This document shows, piece by piece, positions 14,914 through 21,049 of a stretch of 22,619 nucleotides of DNA (position 1 is its first letter; each line of letters starts with the position of its first letter). This stretch comes from UBA8886 sp963578705. GTDB lineage: Archaea; Thermoplasmatota; Poseidoniia; MGIII; CG-Epi1. The position numbers and the translations under genes were made by a program. The notes below the pieces were generated by a model. The model was not told the origin of the DNA and did no database searches. It saw nothing but the letters and a program-made list of their open reading frames with translations. Where the stretch lies: contig CAUZDT010000016.1 in the NCBI GenBank assembly GCA_963578705.1, forward strand, positions 1 through 22,619, read 5' to 3'.

Positions 14914-14978
14914 CCGCCTTGTGGGGTCGCCCCTACTCTTCCCAGCAAGGCCTAAACCCACCCGGCACTGCAACCCCG

Positions 14979-15212
14979 ATGCGCCCACGGCCGTTCCTGC
15001 TGATTGCCGGCGTCGCGCTGGCGCGAGTGACGCGGAAGAGGTCGCGCAAGGAAGAGCACGGCCTCACTGACGGCAACGGCCTCACCAACGGCTCCGGGGC
15101 CGGGCTCTTCAGCTCTGGTCCAAACGGTGACGGTGGTGGCGGCATCCCCGCGCCGTCGGTGGCCGCCGCTGTCGCCGCCGTGGCCGTCATCGCGCTGCGC
15201 CGGCGGTGCTGA
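14979..15212 (+). CDS. Possible small secreted protein with a sorting-signal-like tail
   Basis: A 77-aa ORF of uncertain status. The ATG at 14979 is preferred over 14919 since it begins MRPRPFLLIAGVALA, a signal-peptide-like start, and has a weak TATA-like CCTAAACC 25 nt upstream. The middle is low-complexity (glycine, asparagine, serine). The end, GIPAPSVAAAV then a hydrophobic run and RRRC, has the layout of PEP-CTERM-like sorting signals: proline motif, hydrophobic helix, basic end. It lacks any recognisable domain and could be a decayed remnant of a larger surface protein. The 65 nt between 14913 and this ATG hold nothing else. Confidence 0.4.
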   Translation: MRPRPFLLIAGVALARVTRKRSRKEEHGLTDGNGLTNGSGAGLFSSGPNGDGGGGIPAPSVAAAVAAVAVIALRRRC

Positions 15213-15260
15213 AGGCGCTATCTCATCCATCGTAGCGCCTGCAGGAATTCCAAGGGGGAG

Positions 15261-15333
15261 GGGGGTTTTTGTGGGATTAGTGCCAGAACCTCACAAATCC
15301 CGTAACAGGGTAAAATAAATAACGGAATTTCTG
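15261..15333. terminator. T-rich terminator region between convergent genes
   Basis: On the minus strand, TTATTTATTTTA (about 15311-15322) follows the stop of the PKD lipoprotein gene, typical of archaeal U-run termination. TAACAG (15303-15308) and CTGTTA (15331-15336, including the stop codon) are inverted repeats around it. On the plus strand, GGGGGG then TTTTT (15261-15270) follows the small ORF, and TTTGTG/CACAAA (15268-15273, 15292-15297) could pair. No gene is visible in 15213-15333. Confidence 0.45.
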
Positions 15334-16389
15334 TTAATCTTCCCAGTAAATCACGTCGAGCCAGAGCGTGTATTCCGGGTCAGCGCCGAGGGAGCGCTGG
15401 TGGTCGACCACGACGGTCCACTCGCCGAGTTCGCCCTCCTCGTCGAACCACTGGTTGTGGGTCGAATTGTGGTATTCGAGCAGGATTGTGTTGACCTGCT
15501 CCGCCTGCGACGTATCGTGCGTTTCGTTGCGCGCGACCTCCTCGCCGGTCAGGTTGTAGAGGTAAAGGTCGAGGTCCGCCCCGTGCGAGCCGCCAGCGTC
15601 GTATTCCAGCCGCAGCTGGATGTAGCGCAGGTTGCCGCCGGCGTAGAGCCCGAGGTCATTGACCGGCAGGTCGTGCTCGTGGGTGCCGGAGCCGATGACG
15701 CGCGTGTCGGTGTTGTTGTAGTTGATGTAGAGCCGCACCGGCTCATTCGCCTCGTCGGTCTCGCCGAGCGAGTCGGTAATGCGCAGCGCGATGACAAAGA
15801 CGCCCGACTCGAACTCGCGGGTCGCCTCGTCGGAGTCGCCCTCTTCGTCAGCCGCGAAGCCGACGCTCGAGTCGTACGAGAAATCCCATTCGTATTTCGT
15901 GATGCCGCCTTCGGCGGTCGAATCGGCACCGCTGAAGTCAACCTCGACCGGCTGCCCGGGGCGGTAGGTCGCCTCGGTCTCGTCGCCGGTGGTAATGATG
16001 GCGTGCAGCGAGGTCGATTCGCCCTTGATGGTGATGGTGACCGTCGCGGTATCCTCGGCGCCGTCGATGTCCCGCACGGTGACCGTCGCGGTGTAGCCGC
16101 CCTCGTCGGGGTAGGCGTGCGAGGCGCGCCCGTTGTTGTTGACGTCACCGATTATCATCTCGTCGTGCTGGTCGTTGCGGTCGAAGTCCCAGAAGTATTC
16201 CAGATAGGTCCCGTCGGGGTCGCGCGAGCCGGCGCCGGTGAACCAGATTTCAGCTCCCGGCTCGAAGGTGCGGCCGCCGCCCTCGGTATCGGCTTTTGCC
16301 TTCGGCGTCTGGTTCGCCTCGCCGTCGCCCGGGTGGAGGCAGCCTGATGCCAGCAGCAGCAGCCCAATGAGCAGCGCGAAGTGTCGCAT
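15334..16389 (-). CDS. Secreted lipoprotein with two PKD domains and a C-terminal beta domain
   Basis: A 351-aa surface lipoprotein. The signal peptide ends in lipobox LASGC (Cys17), followed by a charged linker. PKD-like repeats lie at about 29-122 (EYFWDFDRND...GGYTATVTVRDIDG) and about 127-215 (KYEWDFSYDSS...VFVIALRITDSLGE). The C-terminal domain (about 225-351) contains NLRYIQLRLEYD, DLDLYLYNLTGEEVAR and GEWTVVVDHQRS, resembling the jelly-roll PPC or P-domain modules that follow secreted proteases. No catalytic domain is present, so it is likely a binding or structural protein. It has many acidic residues and possible N-glycosylation sites (NNT, NLT, NET, NST). It is monocistronic with its own TATA box. 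Confidence 0.88.
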   Translation of the reverse strand: MRHFALLIGLLLLASGCLHPGDGEANQTPKAKADTEGGGRTFEPGAEIWFTGAGSRDPDGTYLEYFWDFDRNDQHDEMIIGDVNNNGRASHAYPDEGGYTATVTVRDIDGAEDTATVTITIKGESTSLHAIITTGDETEATYRPGQPVEVDFSGADSTAEGGITKYEWDFSYDSSVGFAADEEGDSDEATREFESGVFVIALRITDSLGETDEANEPVRLYINYNNTDTRVIGSGTHEHDLPVNDLGLYAGGNLRYIQLRLEYDAGGSHGADLDLYLYNLTGEEVARNETHDTSQAEQVNTILLEYHNSTHNQWFDEEGELGEWTVVVDHQRSLGADPEYTLWLDVIYWED

Positions 16390-16411
16390 CGCGCCGCAGG
16401 GGGCTGGCGCC

Positions 16412-16422
16412 GGTATAATTAC
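16412..16422 (-). promoter_or_regulatory. TATA box of the second PKD lipoprotein gene
   Basis: Minus-strand GTAATTATACC is centred about 28 nt before the ATG at 16389, a good match in both composition and spacing to a leaderless archaeal promoter. Confidence 0.6.
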
Positions 16423-16475
16423 TTTGCGCAGGCGGAGGCGGGCGTAATCGCGCCTTCAAAAACTTTTTTTGAATG

Positions 16476-16486
16476 CATTATATAGG
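16476..16486 (+). promoter_or_regulatory. TATA box of the 173-aa membrane protein gene
   Basis: CATTATATAGG is centred about 25 nt before the ATG at 16506. It decides between that ATG and an earlier in-frame ATG at 16473, which would lie upstream of the TATA element itself. An A/T-rich run (AAAAACTTTTTTT, 16459-16471) precedes it. Confidence 0.65.
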
Positions 16487-16505
16487 ATGCCACCTCCGGC
16501 GAGGT

Positions 16506-17027
16506 ATGGGTTCCGGAAATGGCGGGAAGTCGCAGGCGGAGAAGGAGGAGGAATACCGGAAATGGAAGGCGGGCGACGGACATTCCGCGCACCCGCACGA
16601 CTACCTCGCGGAAGATTCCGGGCGCTACAGCCTTCGCTTTGGAAGCGGGTTTCCGTTCTTCGAACAATGGAAACTGAAGCTTGGAATTTCAGCAACGTAT
16701 ACCGGGATGTTACTGATTCCCTATTTCAGCTACTGGTTATGGTTTGTTCTCCTGCCGCCCCTGACATTCATGCCGGGAGCACCTTCCATCTTGCGCGGAA
16801 TGTTCACCGGCGATTGGGATATCAATGGCATCTTCGGCCACTGGGTTTTTTTCGAAGATAGTGGCCCCGCGGCACTGTTCGTCCCGTCGCTTTTCGGAGC
16901 CCTGTTTTTTCTGGGTTATTTTTATATCCTGAACAATATATTCATCCCGAAATACAAGCCGAAACAGCACTTGGTTCTCTCCCTGCTCTGGATCCTCTCC
17001 TTCCTTAGCTTCGCCTTCGGGTGGTGA
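16506..17027 (+). CDS. Unrecognised three-helix membrane protein
   Basis: A 173-aa protein with no family that I recognise. The first 60 residues are hydrophilic and charged (AEKEEEYRKWKAGDG, HPHDYLAED), followed by three hydrophobic stretches: about 65-88 (TGMLLIPYFSYWLWFVLLPP), about 120-146 (ALFVPSLFGALFFLGYFYIL) and about 155-173 (VLSLLWILSFLSFAFGW), which ends the protein. Aromatic residues are unusually frequent. It lies 19 nt upstream of the acyltransferase gene on the same strand and is probably its co-transcribed partner, perhaps a subunit or substrate-handling protein (inference). The start is fixed by the TATA element. Confidence 0.75.
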   Translation: MGSGNGGKSQAEKEEEYRKWKAGDGHSAHPHDYLAEDSGRYSLRFGSGFPFFEQWKLKLGISATYTGMLLIPYFSYWLWFVLLPPLTFMPGAPSILRGMFTGDWDINGIFGHWVFFEDSGPAALFVPSLFGALFFLGYFYILNNIFIPKYKPKQHLVLSLLWILSFLSFAFGW

Positions 17028-17046
17028 CATTATCGAGCCGGCAACA

Positions 17047-18399
17047 GTGTCAGCTCCCGATGATGAAGCGCAGCCCGTGAAGCGGGAGCGGCGCTACGAC
17101 GTCGACTGGCTGCGCGTCATCCTTTTCGGATTACTCCTGCCCTTCCATGTAGCGATTGGGGTGTATGTCGATGCATATGATTTTGTTTTACCGGATTATG
17201 AGGTGGATGAGGACAAAAGTCGCGACGGTTTAGATCAGGAAGCTGGAGAGGATGCAGCAAATGTCTATACGTCTCTGGGAACGGGAGTCCTGGGATGGAT
17301 GCACGAATGGCGTATTGCAGCTCTCTTCATGATTAGCGGTATGGGGACTGCGTTTGCCTTCAAACGGAGAACATGGAAGATATTTTTGAAGGAAAGGACC
17401 AAACGTTTGCTGGTACCTATGATTGCCGGAATTTGGACCATCACCCCGATAACATGGATGATTGTCTTACGCTACTTTCCAGGCAGTATCCTGGAAGGTA
17501 TGGCCGCATTCCTTGGTTTTGGAATTGTCATGACTTTCATGATGATAATTCCATTACTTTGCAGACTACTGGCTCTTGGACATTTGTGGTTTATATGGAG
17601 TCTTTTGCAATATTCCATACTTCTAATTCCAATATTCTCGATTGTTAGAAACAATCCGGATGGGCGAATCTCCCGGGCAATTAAGGGGGTTTTCCAGCTT
17701 CCATTCAGAATGGGGCCTCTGTTGATTTTGCCACTGATTCTCACGATATCAGATTTGCTTTTCAAACCCTTGTTGGGCGAAGCTATTGGTTTTGGCTATG
17801 AATGGCCCTGGTATCTATTGACGTTCCTGTTCGGTTACATGTTCATAATTGCCAAAGATCAATACTTCGAATTCATAGATAATTCGAGAATACAAATATC
17901 CATTGCAACCGTAATATTCACTATAGCTTTCTTCTGGATTAGGGTGGAGGAAGAAAAAACCGGAATCCCTTACATAGGTGGCGGCTGGATTGAAAACAAT
18001 AATTTCTATCACACCAATATGACAATTATCTCCTGCTTCGTGACCAGTTTTCACGCCTGGTTCTGGTGTCTGGCCATATTCTCCTGGGGTGCCTTTTTGC
18101 TTAACCGCCCCAGTTCGTATCTTGCTTACTTGAATCGAGGCGTCTATCCATTCTACATAATCCACCAGCCTCTGGTTTACATTAGCCTATTCTTCCTGTT
18201 GAAGGGGGGTTATTCTAATATGACGGTATTCCTTCTGGCCACGGCTATGGTCGTGTCAGGATGCTGGGTTTTCTTCGAGGCAATGAAGCGTAACTGGATT
18301 ACACGAATGATGTATGGAATCAAAGAACGCCCAAAGAAAGTTGAGCAAGTTCAAGATGCTACGGAAAAACCACCTGAAAACAATAGCTTAATCGACTAA
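17047..18399 (+). CDS. Acyltransferase-3 family integral membrane O-acyltransferase
   Basis: A 450-aa membrane enzyme of the acyltransferase-3 (OafA/NodX-like) family, which transfers acetyl or other acyl groups to sugars, lipids or other acceptors at the membrane. The family's R-x10-H motif is seen in DWLRVILFGLLLPFH, with Arg23 and His34. GHLWFIWSLLQYS (about 178-190) matches the conserved HLWFL region, and VYPFYIIHQPLVY (about 369-381) the C-terminal Y-x-x-Y-x-x-H motif. About ten hydrophobic helices are present. An acidic loop sits after helix 1. The start is GTG at 17047, 19 nt after the 173-aa gene. Codon use is far more AT-rich than in the flanks, a sign of recent transfer. The acceptor is unknown; the surface glycan made by enzymes such as the GT2 at 10062 is only a guess. 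Confidence 0.88.
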   Translation: MSAPDDEAQPVKRERRYDVDWLRVILFGLLLPFHVAIGVYVDAYDFVLPDYEVDEDKSRDGLDQEAGEDAANVYTSLGTGVLGWMHEWRIAALFMISGMGTAFAFKRRTWKIFLKERTKRLLVPMIAGIWTITPITWMIVLRYFPGSILEGMAAFLGFGIVMTFMMIIPLLCRLLALGHLWFIWSLLQYSILLIPIFSIVRNNPDGRISRAIKGVFQLPFRMGPLLILPLILTISDLLFKPLLGEAIGFGYEWPWYLLTFLFGYMFIIAKDQYFEFIDNSRIQISIATVIFTIAFFWIRVEEEKTGIPYIGGGWIENNNFYHTNMTIISCFVTSFHAWFWCLAIFSWGAFLLNRPSSYLAYLNRGVYPFYIIHQPLVYISLFFLLKGGYSNMTVFLLATAMVVSGCWVFFEAMKRNWITRMMYGIKERPKKVEQVQDATEKPPENNSLID

Positions 18400-18432
18400 G
18401 ACCAGCACCATTCCAGCCTTATTTTCCGAAAA

Positions 18433-18804
18433 CTAACTGAATTTCTTGATTGCGGCGCTTCGCACAACCCATACCAGAGTAAAACCGAAGACAAACATTG
18501 TATAATCTGAATAGGATAGGTTTACCCCACCGTCAGTAGCACCAATCAACGTTATAATCGCTAGGAAGAGGATAAGCAGTGCAGTAAACCATTGAAACTC
18601 TTTCTCAAGATCCTCCTTGGATGTGCTGCCGGATCCAAAATTCCTGACGCTGTAGCTAATCACGCCCCAGCTGACAACGAATGTGCCAATAGCAATTGGA
18701 ATGTCATAACCAGAGTTAGAAGTACCTCCGTAACTCAGAAAAGCCAAAAAGGCAATCAGGGCTCCGCCGAACCACATCAATTCCCGTTGCAAGTCATGGT
18801 CCAT
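18433..18804 (-). CDS. Small four-helix membrane protein with internal duplication
   Basis: A 123-aa membrane protein of unknown function. It consists of two similar halves. DLQRELMWFGGALIAFLAFL (4-23) aligns with DLEKEFQWFTALLILFLAII (65-84), and each is followed by a glycine/serine loop and a second hydrophobic helix (ISYSVRNF and RSAAIKKF close the halves). So a two-helix unit has been duplicated, and the charged D-L-x-x-E amphipathic start precedes each unit. Both copies would face the membrane the same way. It is convergent with the acyltransferase gene (33 nt between stops) and lies 30 nt downstream of tRNA-Gly on the same strand. Composition is AT-rich like the island. Confidence 0.75.
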   Translation of the reverse strand: MDHDLQRELMWFGGALIAFLAFLSYGGTSNSGYDIPIAIGTFVVSWGVISYSVRNFGSGSTSKEDLEKEFQWFTALLILFLAIITLIGATDGGVNLSYSDYTMFVFGFTLVWVVRSAAIKKFS

Positions 18805-18822
18805 GGCACCCCCTGCCGTCTG

Positions 18823-18831
18823 ACAATATAA
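18823..18831 (-). promoter_or_regulatory. TATA-like element of the 123-aa gene, abutting tRNA-Gly
   Basis: Minus-strand TTATATTGT is centred about 23 nt before the ATG at 18804 and starts right after the encoded CCA of tRNA-Gly. Its T-rich strand might also act as the tRNA terminator. Confidence 0.5.
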
Positions 18832-18834
18832 TGG

Positions 18835-18905
18835 TGCAGGCGCCGGGACTCGAACCCGGGTAGGTGGCTTGGAAGGCCACAGTCATACCACTAGACCACG
18901 CCTGC
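18835..18905 (-). tRNA. tRNA-Gly (anticodon TCC)
   Basis: Read on the minus strand, acceptor GCAGGCG (18905-18899) pairs with CGCCTGC, with discriminator A (18835) and CCA encoded at 18834-18832. The anticodon arm is GTGGC, loop CTTCCAA, GCCAC, giving anticodon TCC (codons GGA/GGG). The T arm is CCGGG, TTCGAGT, CCCGG. The D arm contains TAGTGGTATGA as in other archaeal glycine tRNAs. The 5' end lies one nucleotide after the stop codon of the upstream protein gene, and no AT-rich promoter element is seen in the last 40 nt of that gene. Confidence 0.95.
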
Positions 18906-18906
18906 T

Positions 18907-20991
18907 TCAGGTGAGCTTCAGCTGCGTCTGGCAGCCGGGGCAGGCGACCGTCAGCGGCCGCCGCGTATCGGCAATCTTCATCTGCGTCCGGCAGCTGGGG
19001 CAGCCAATCGTCACCGGCCCGGCCGGCGGCGCTGCCGCAGGTGGCGCCGCCGCAGGCGCCGCGGGGGGTGCGGCTGGTGGCGCTGGCGCGGGCGCAGCTG
19101 GCGGGGCCGCGCCTGCAGTGGCCTGTAGCATCAGCGGCGTCGCGCAGGTGGGGCACTTGACCGTCAGCGGCCGCGTCGGGTCGGCAATCTGCAATTGCGT
19201 CTGGCAGCCGGGGCACGCCACCGTCACGGGACCGGCGGCCGCGGCTGGTGGAGGTGCTGGCGCAGCCGGTGCAGCCGCCGGCGGAGCAGCGGCTGCGCCC
19301 GCGCCAACGCCGCCCCACTCGTCGGAGTAGGTACCTTCCGGTGCCCCCTCTTCACCGCCCGTTTTCTTCGAGCGCTGCGTCAGGAGGAAGAGTGACGAGG
19401 CGCCGAGGCCGATGAGCAGCACAGTCCCGACCAGCATCTCGACGGGTATCGGTAGTTCCTTCTCCTCGCCTACATTGATGGTTCCGCTACCGCCGCCGCC
19501 GCTGATTGCGGCGACACGGAAGTTCAGCTCGACGTTATCCTTTTCGAGGCCGTCACCGCCAGAGCTGACGGCAATCCTGAGCGTCGTGAAGTCGCCTTCC
19601 GAGTCGGGCGGTGCCTTGACCGAGACGTAGACCTTCTTGGTCTCGCCCGCGGCGAAGTATTTCCAGCTCGAGCCGCCTGCCAGGTTAAGGTCCCAGTCGT
19701 CGCCGCCGGTGGTCCATTCTACCTCCAGCAGCACCTCGTCGCTCACCTTGGCGGTATTGGTCAGCTCGAGGAACGCCGAGAGGAAAATCTCGGTTCCCAT
19801 GTTGACGTCGAACTCGCTGATTTCGAGCGGCTCGAACTGCAGCTCGTAGTCACCATCGACCCGCACATCGATTTCGGTCTCGGCCGGCTCTCCGTCACCC
19901 ACATACGCCTTGACGATAATCGTCACGACGTCGTTGGCATTGGCGTCACTCGCAATCGTAATCCGCGCCCGGGCGGTAACGGTCCCGAAGCCTTCAATGG
20001 TATTATCGGTGGAGGCGTCAGTGAAGTCCCAGTTGCTGGGCTTGTTCTCGATGGTGCCCATGAACCAGTCCTTCTTTTCGAGCGTGAAAGTGACTTCCTC
20101 CGACCACTTGTTGGTTACTGTGAAATCGAAGGTTACCATGGCGCCCGGCTCGCCGCTCTTCTCGTCCGTGACCGGCTCGAGCAGCACTCCCTCGAAGACG
20201 CGGATGTAGACCGTCGAATCCATCTCTCCGGTCGTCGGCCGGTTGACCGAAGTGGCGCCAATCGTGATGGCCTCGCTGTCGCCATAGTCGACGTCGGAGT
20301 CCGTCTCGATGACCAGCCCGACCAGTACGTTCGCGCCGGGGTCAAGGGTGACCTGCTCGGTGTCGAGCGTGTAGTCCCAGTCTCCGCCGCCGACGTCTAG
20401 GTTGAAGGTGTCCTGTCGGTTGCCAGTGTTCTGCACCTGTAGCGTGTAGCTCGCTTCGCTGTCGACATCGACCGAGAGGTCGGTCGAGGACGAGTCGGAA
20501 ACGGAAACAGTCACGCCGCTCTTCTCGTTGACGTGAATCGTCAGGTTGAGGTAGCGATTCTGCTGGTCGGGGTCGACTGTGGTGTCCTTGTCGTGCGCGC
20601 GCAGGCTGACGAACCAGCTTCCATAGAGCGCGTTCGGGTTGGCCTCGATGGTGAGCCGAATTTCGTCCATCTCGTCGGTGCCGGAAACGCTGACCACAAT
20701 CTCGGTCGGTTTCCCGCCCAGCTCTTCCTGCCCGTTGTGGGTCCAGTAGGTCTTGAGCCCCTCGCTGTTCAGGTCGCTCGCGTTCAGCACCTTCAGATCG
20801 AAGTCGTGCGGGTCGTCGTTCTCGTTCATAATCCGCACAGTCATGTTCAACCACGCCCCGGTATCGACCTCGGCGTAGCCGTCGTCCGGGTCGTCGGGAT
20901 TGAGCTGGAAAACCGAGTCGGCCGCGCTCGCTTGCGGCGCGAGGGCTGCGGTTAAGCAAAGCAACGACAGGAACAGCAGGATACGCTTCAT
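18907..20991 (-). CDS. Large surface protein with CARDB/NEW3-like domains, one TM helix and two cytoplasmic zinc ribbons
   Basis: A 694-aa type I membrane protein. The signal peptide spans 1-23 (ending ASA). A long acidic exterior (about 24-505) has repeated beta-sandwich modules of the CARDB/NEW3 kind, for example SYTLQVQNTGNRQDTFNLDV, VTFDFTVTNKWSEEVTFTLE and SAFLELTNTAKVSDEVLLEV. The transmembrane helix is at about 512-535 (GTVLLIGLGASSLFLLTQ), followed by RSKK, so the tail is cytoplasmic. The tail carries two zinc ribbons, each C-x2-C-x16-C-x2-C (about 592-615 and 664-687, beginning CPGCQTQL and CPSCRTQM), separated by proline/alanine linkers. The ribbons resemble MJ0042-type modules. A sensor or adhesin that docks an intracellular partner is plausible (inference). 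The ATG at 20991 is preferred on signal-peptide grounds over a long upstream frame crossing the TatD gene. Confidence 0.88.
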   Translation of the reverse strand: MKRILLFLSLLCLTAALAPQASAADSVFQLNPDDPDDGYAEVDTGAWLNMTVRIMNENDDPHDFDLKVLNASDLNSEGLKTYWTHNGQEELGGKPTEIVVSVSGTDEMDEIRLTIEANPNALYGSWFVSLRAHDKDTTVDPDQQNRYLNLTIHVNEKSGVTVSVSDSSSTDLSVDVDSEASYTLQVQNTGNRQDTFNLDVGGGDWDYTLDTEQVTLDPGANVLVGLVIETDSDVDYGDSEAITIGATSVNRPTTGEMDSTVYIRVFEGVLLEPVTDEKSGEPGAMVTFDFTVTNKWSEEVTFTLEKKDWFMGTIENKPSNWDFTDASTDNTIEGFGTVTARARITIASDANANDVVTIIVKAYVGDGEPAETEIDVRVDGDYELQFEPLEISEFDVNMGTEIFLSAFLELTNTAKVSDEVLLEVEWTTGGDDWDLNLAGGSSWKYFAAGETKKVYVSVKAPPDSEGDFTTLRIAVSSGGDGLEKDNVELNFRVAAISGGGGSGTINVGEEKELPIPVEMLVGTVLLIGLGASSLFLLTQRSKKTGGEEGAPEGTYSDEWGGVGAGAAAAPPAAAPAAPAPPPAAAAGPVTVACPGCQTQLQIADPTRPLTVKCPTCATPLMLQATAGAAPPAAPAPAPPAAPPAAPAAAPPAAAPPAGPVTIGCPSCRTQMKIADTRRPLTVACPGCQTQLKLT
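18916..19235. repeat. Imperfect direct repeat encoding the two zinc ribbons
   Basis: The DNA at about 18916-19025 and about 19137-19235 is an imperfect direct repeat within the surface-protein gene. An exact 15-base match (GACCGTCAGCGGCCG) starts at 18946 and again at 19159, an offset of 213 nt. It reflects duplication of one zinc-ribbon unit together with part of its linker, and the Pro/Ala linker DNA between the copies is itself repetitive GGCGCCGC-type sequence. Confidence 0.7.
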
Positions 20992-21018
20992 GGCCGGAGG
21001 GGCTCCCACACACCCATT

Positions 21019-21027
21019 CATATAACT
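21019..21027. promoter_or_regulatory. Shared divergent TATA-like element
   Basis: CATATAACT lies in the 58-bp gap between divergent starts, about 31 nt from the surface-protein ATG (20991) and about 26 nt from the TatD ATG (21050). The near-symmetric core could serve both directions. A second AT-rich run (TAAGTTTA, 21034-21041) is too close to 21050 to be a normal TATA box for TatD. Confidence 0.5.
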
Positions 21028-21049
21028 GTTCCGTAAGTTTACCCCTCGA

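Larger units (their letters stand above)
16460..18830. other. AT-rich island of membrane genes beside tRNA-Gly
   Basis: Base composition falls sharply here. Counted by hand, bases 17581-17640 contain 19 G/C of 60, whereas 7261-7320 contain 48 of 60. Codons ending in A or T dominate in the acyltransferase gene, while flanking genes use G/C endings. All three genes inside encode membrane proteins. The right end lies at the 3' end of tRNA-Gly, a common integration site. No integrase or direct repeat of the tRNA end was found. The 173-aa gene on the left is intermediate in composition, so the left border is blurred. Confidence 0.6.

Noticed and set aside
15235..15243. GCGCCTGCA matching the tRNA-Gly 3' end, considered as a second attachment site for the AT-rich island
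   Set aside because: Only 9 nt, and in inverted orientation relative to the tRNA, whereas integration would leave direct repeats.
18935..18945. GCAGGCG inside the surface-protein gene resembling the tRNA-Gly acceptor
   Set aside because: It encodes part of the conserved CPGC zinc-ribbon codons and is explained by that coding sequence.
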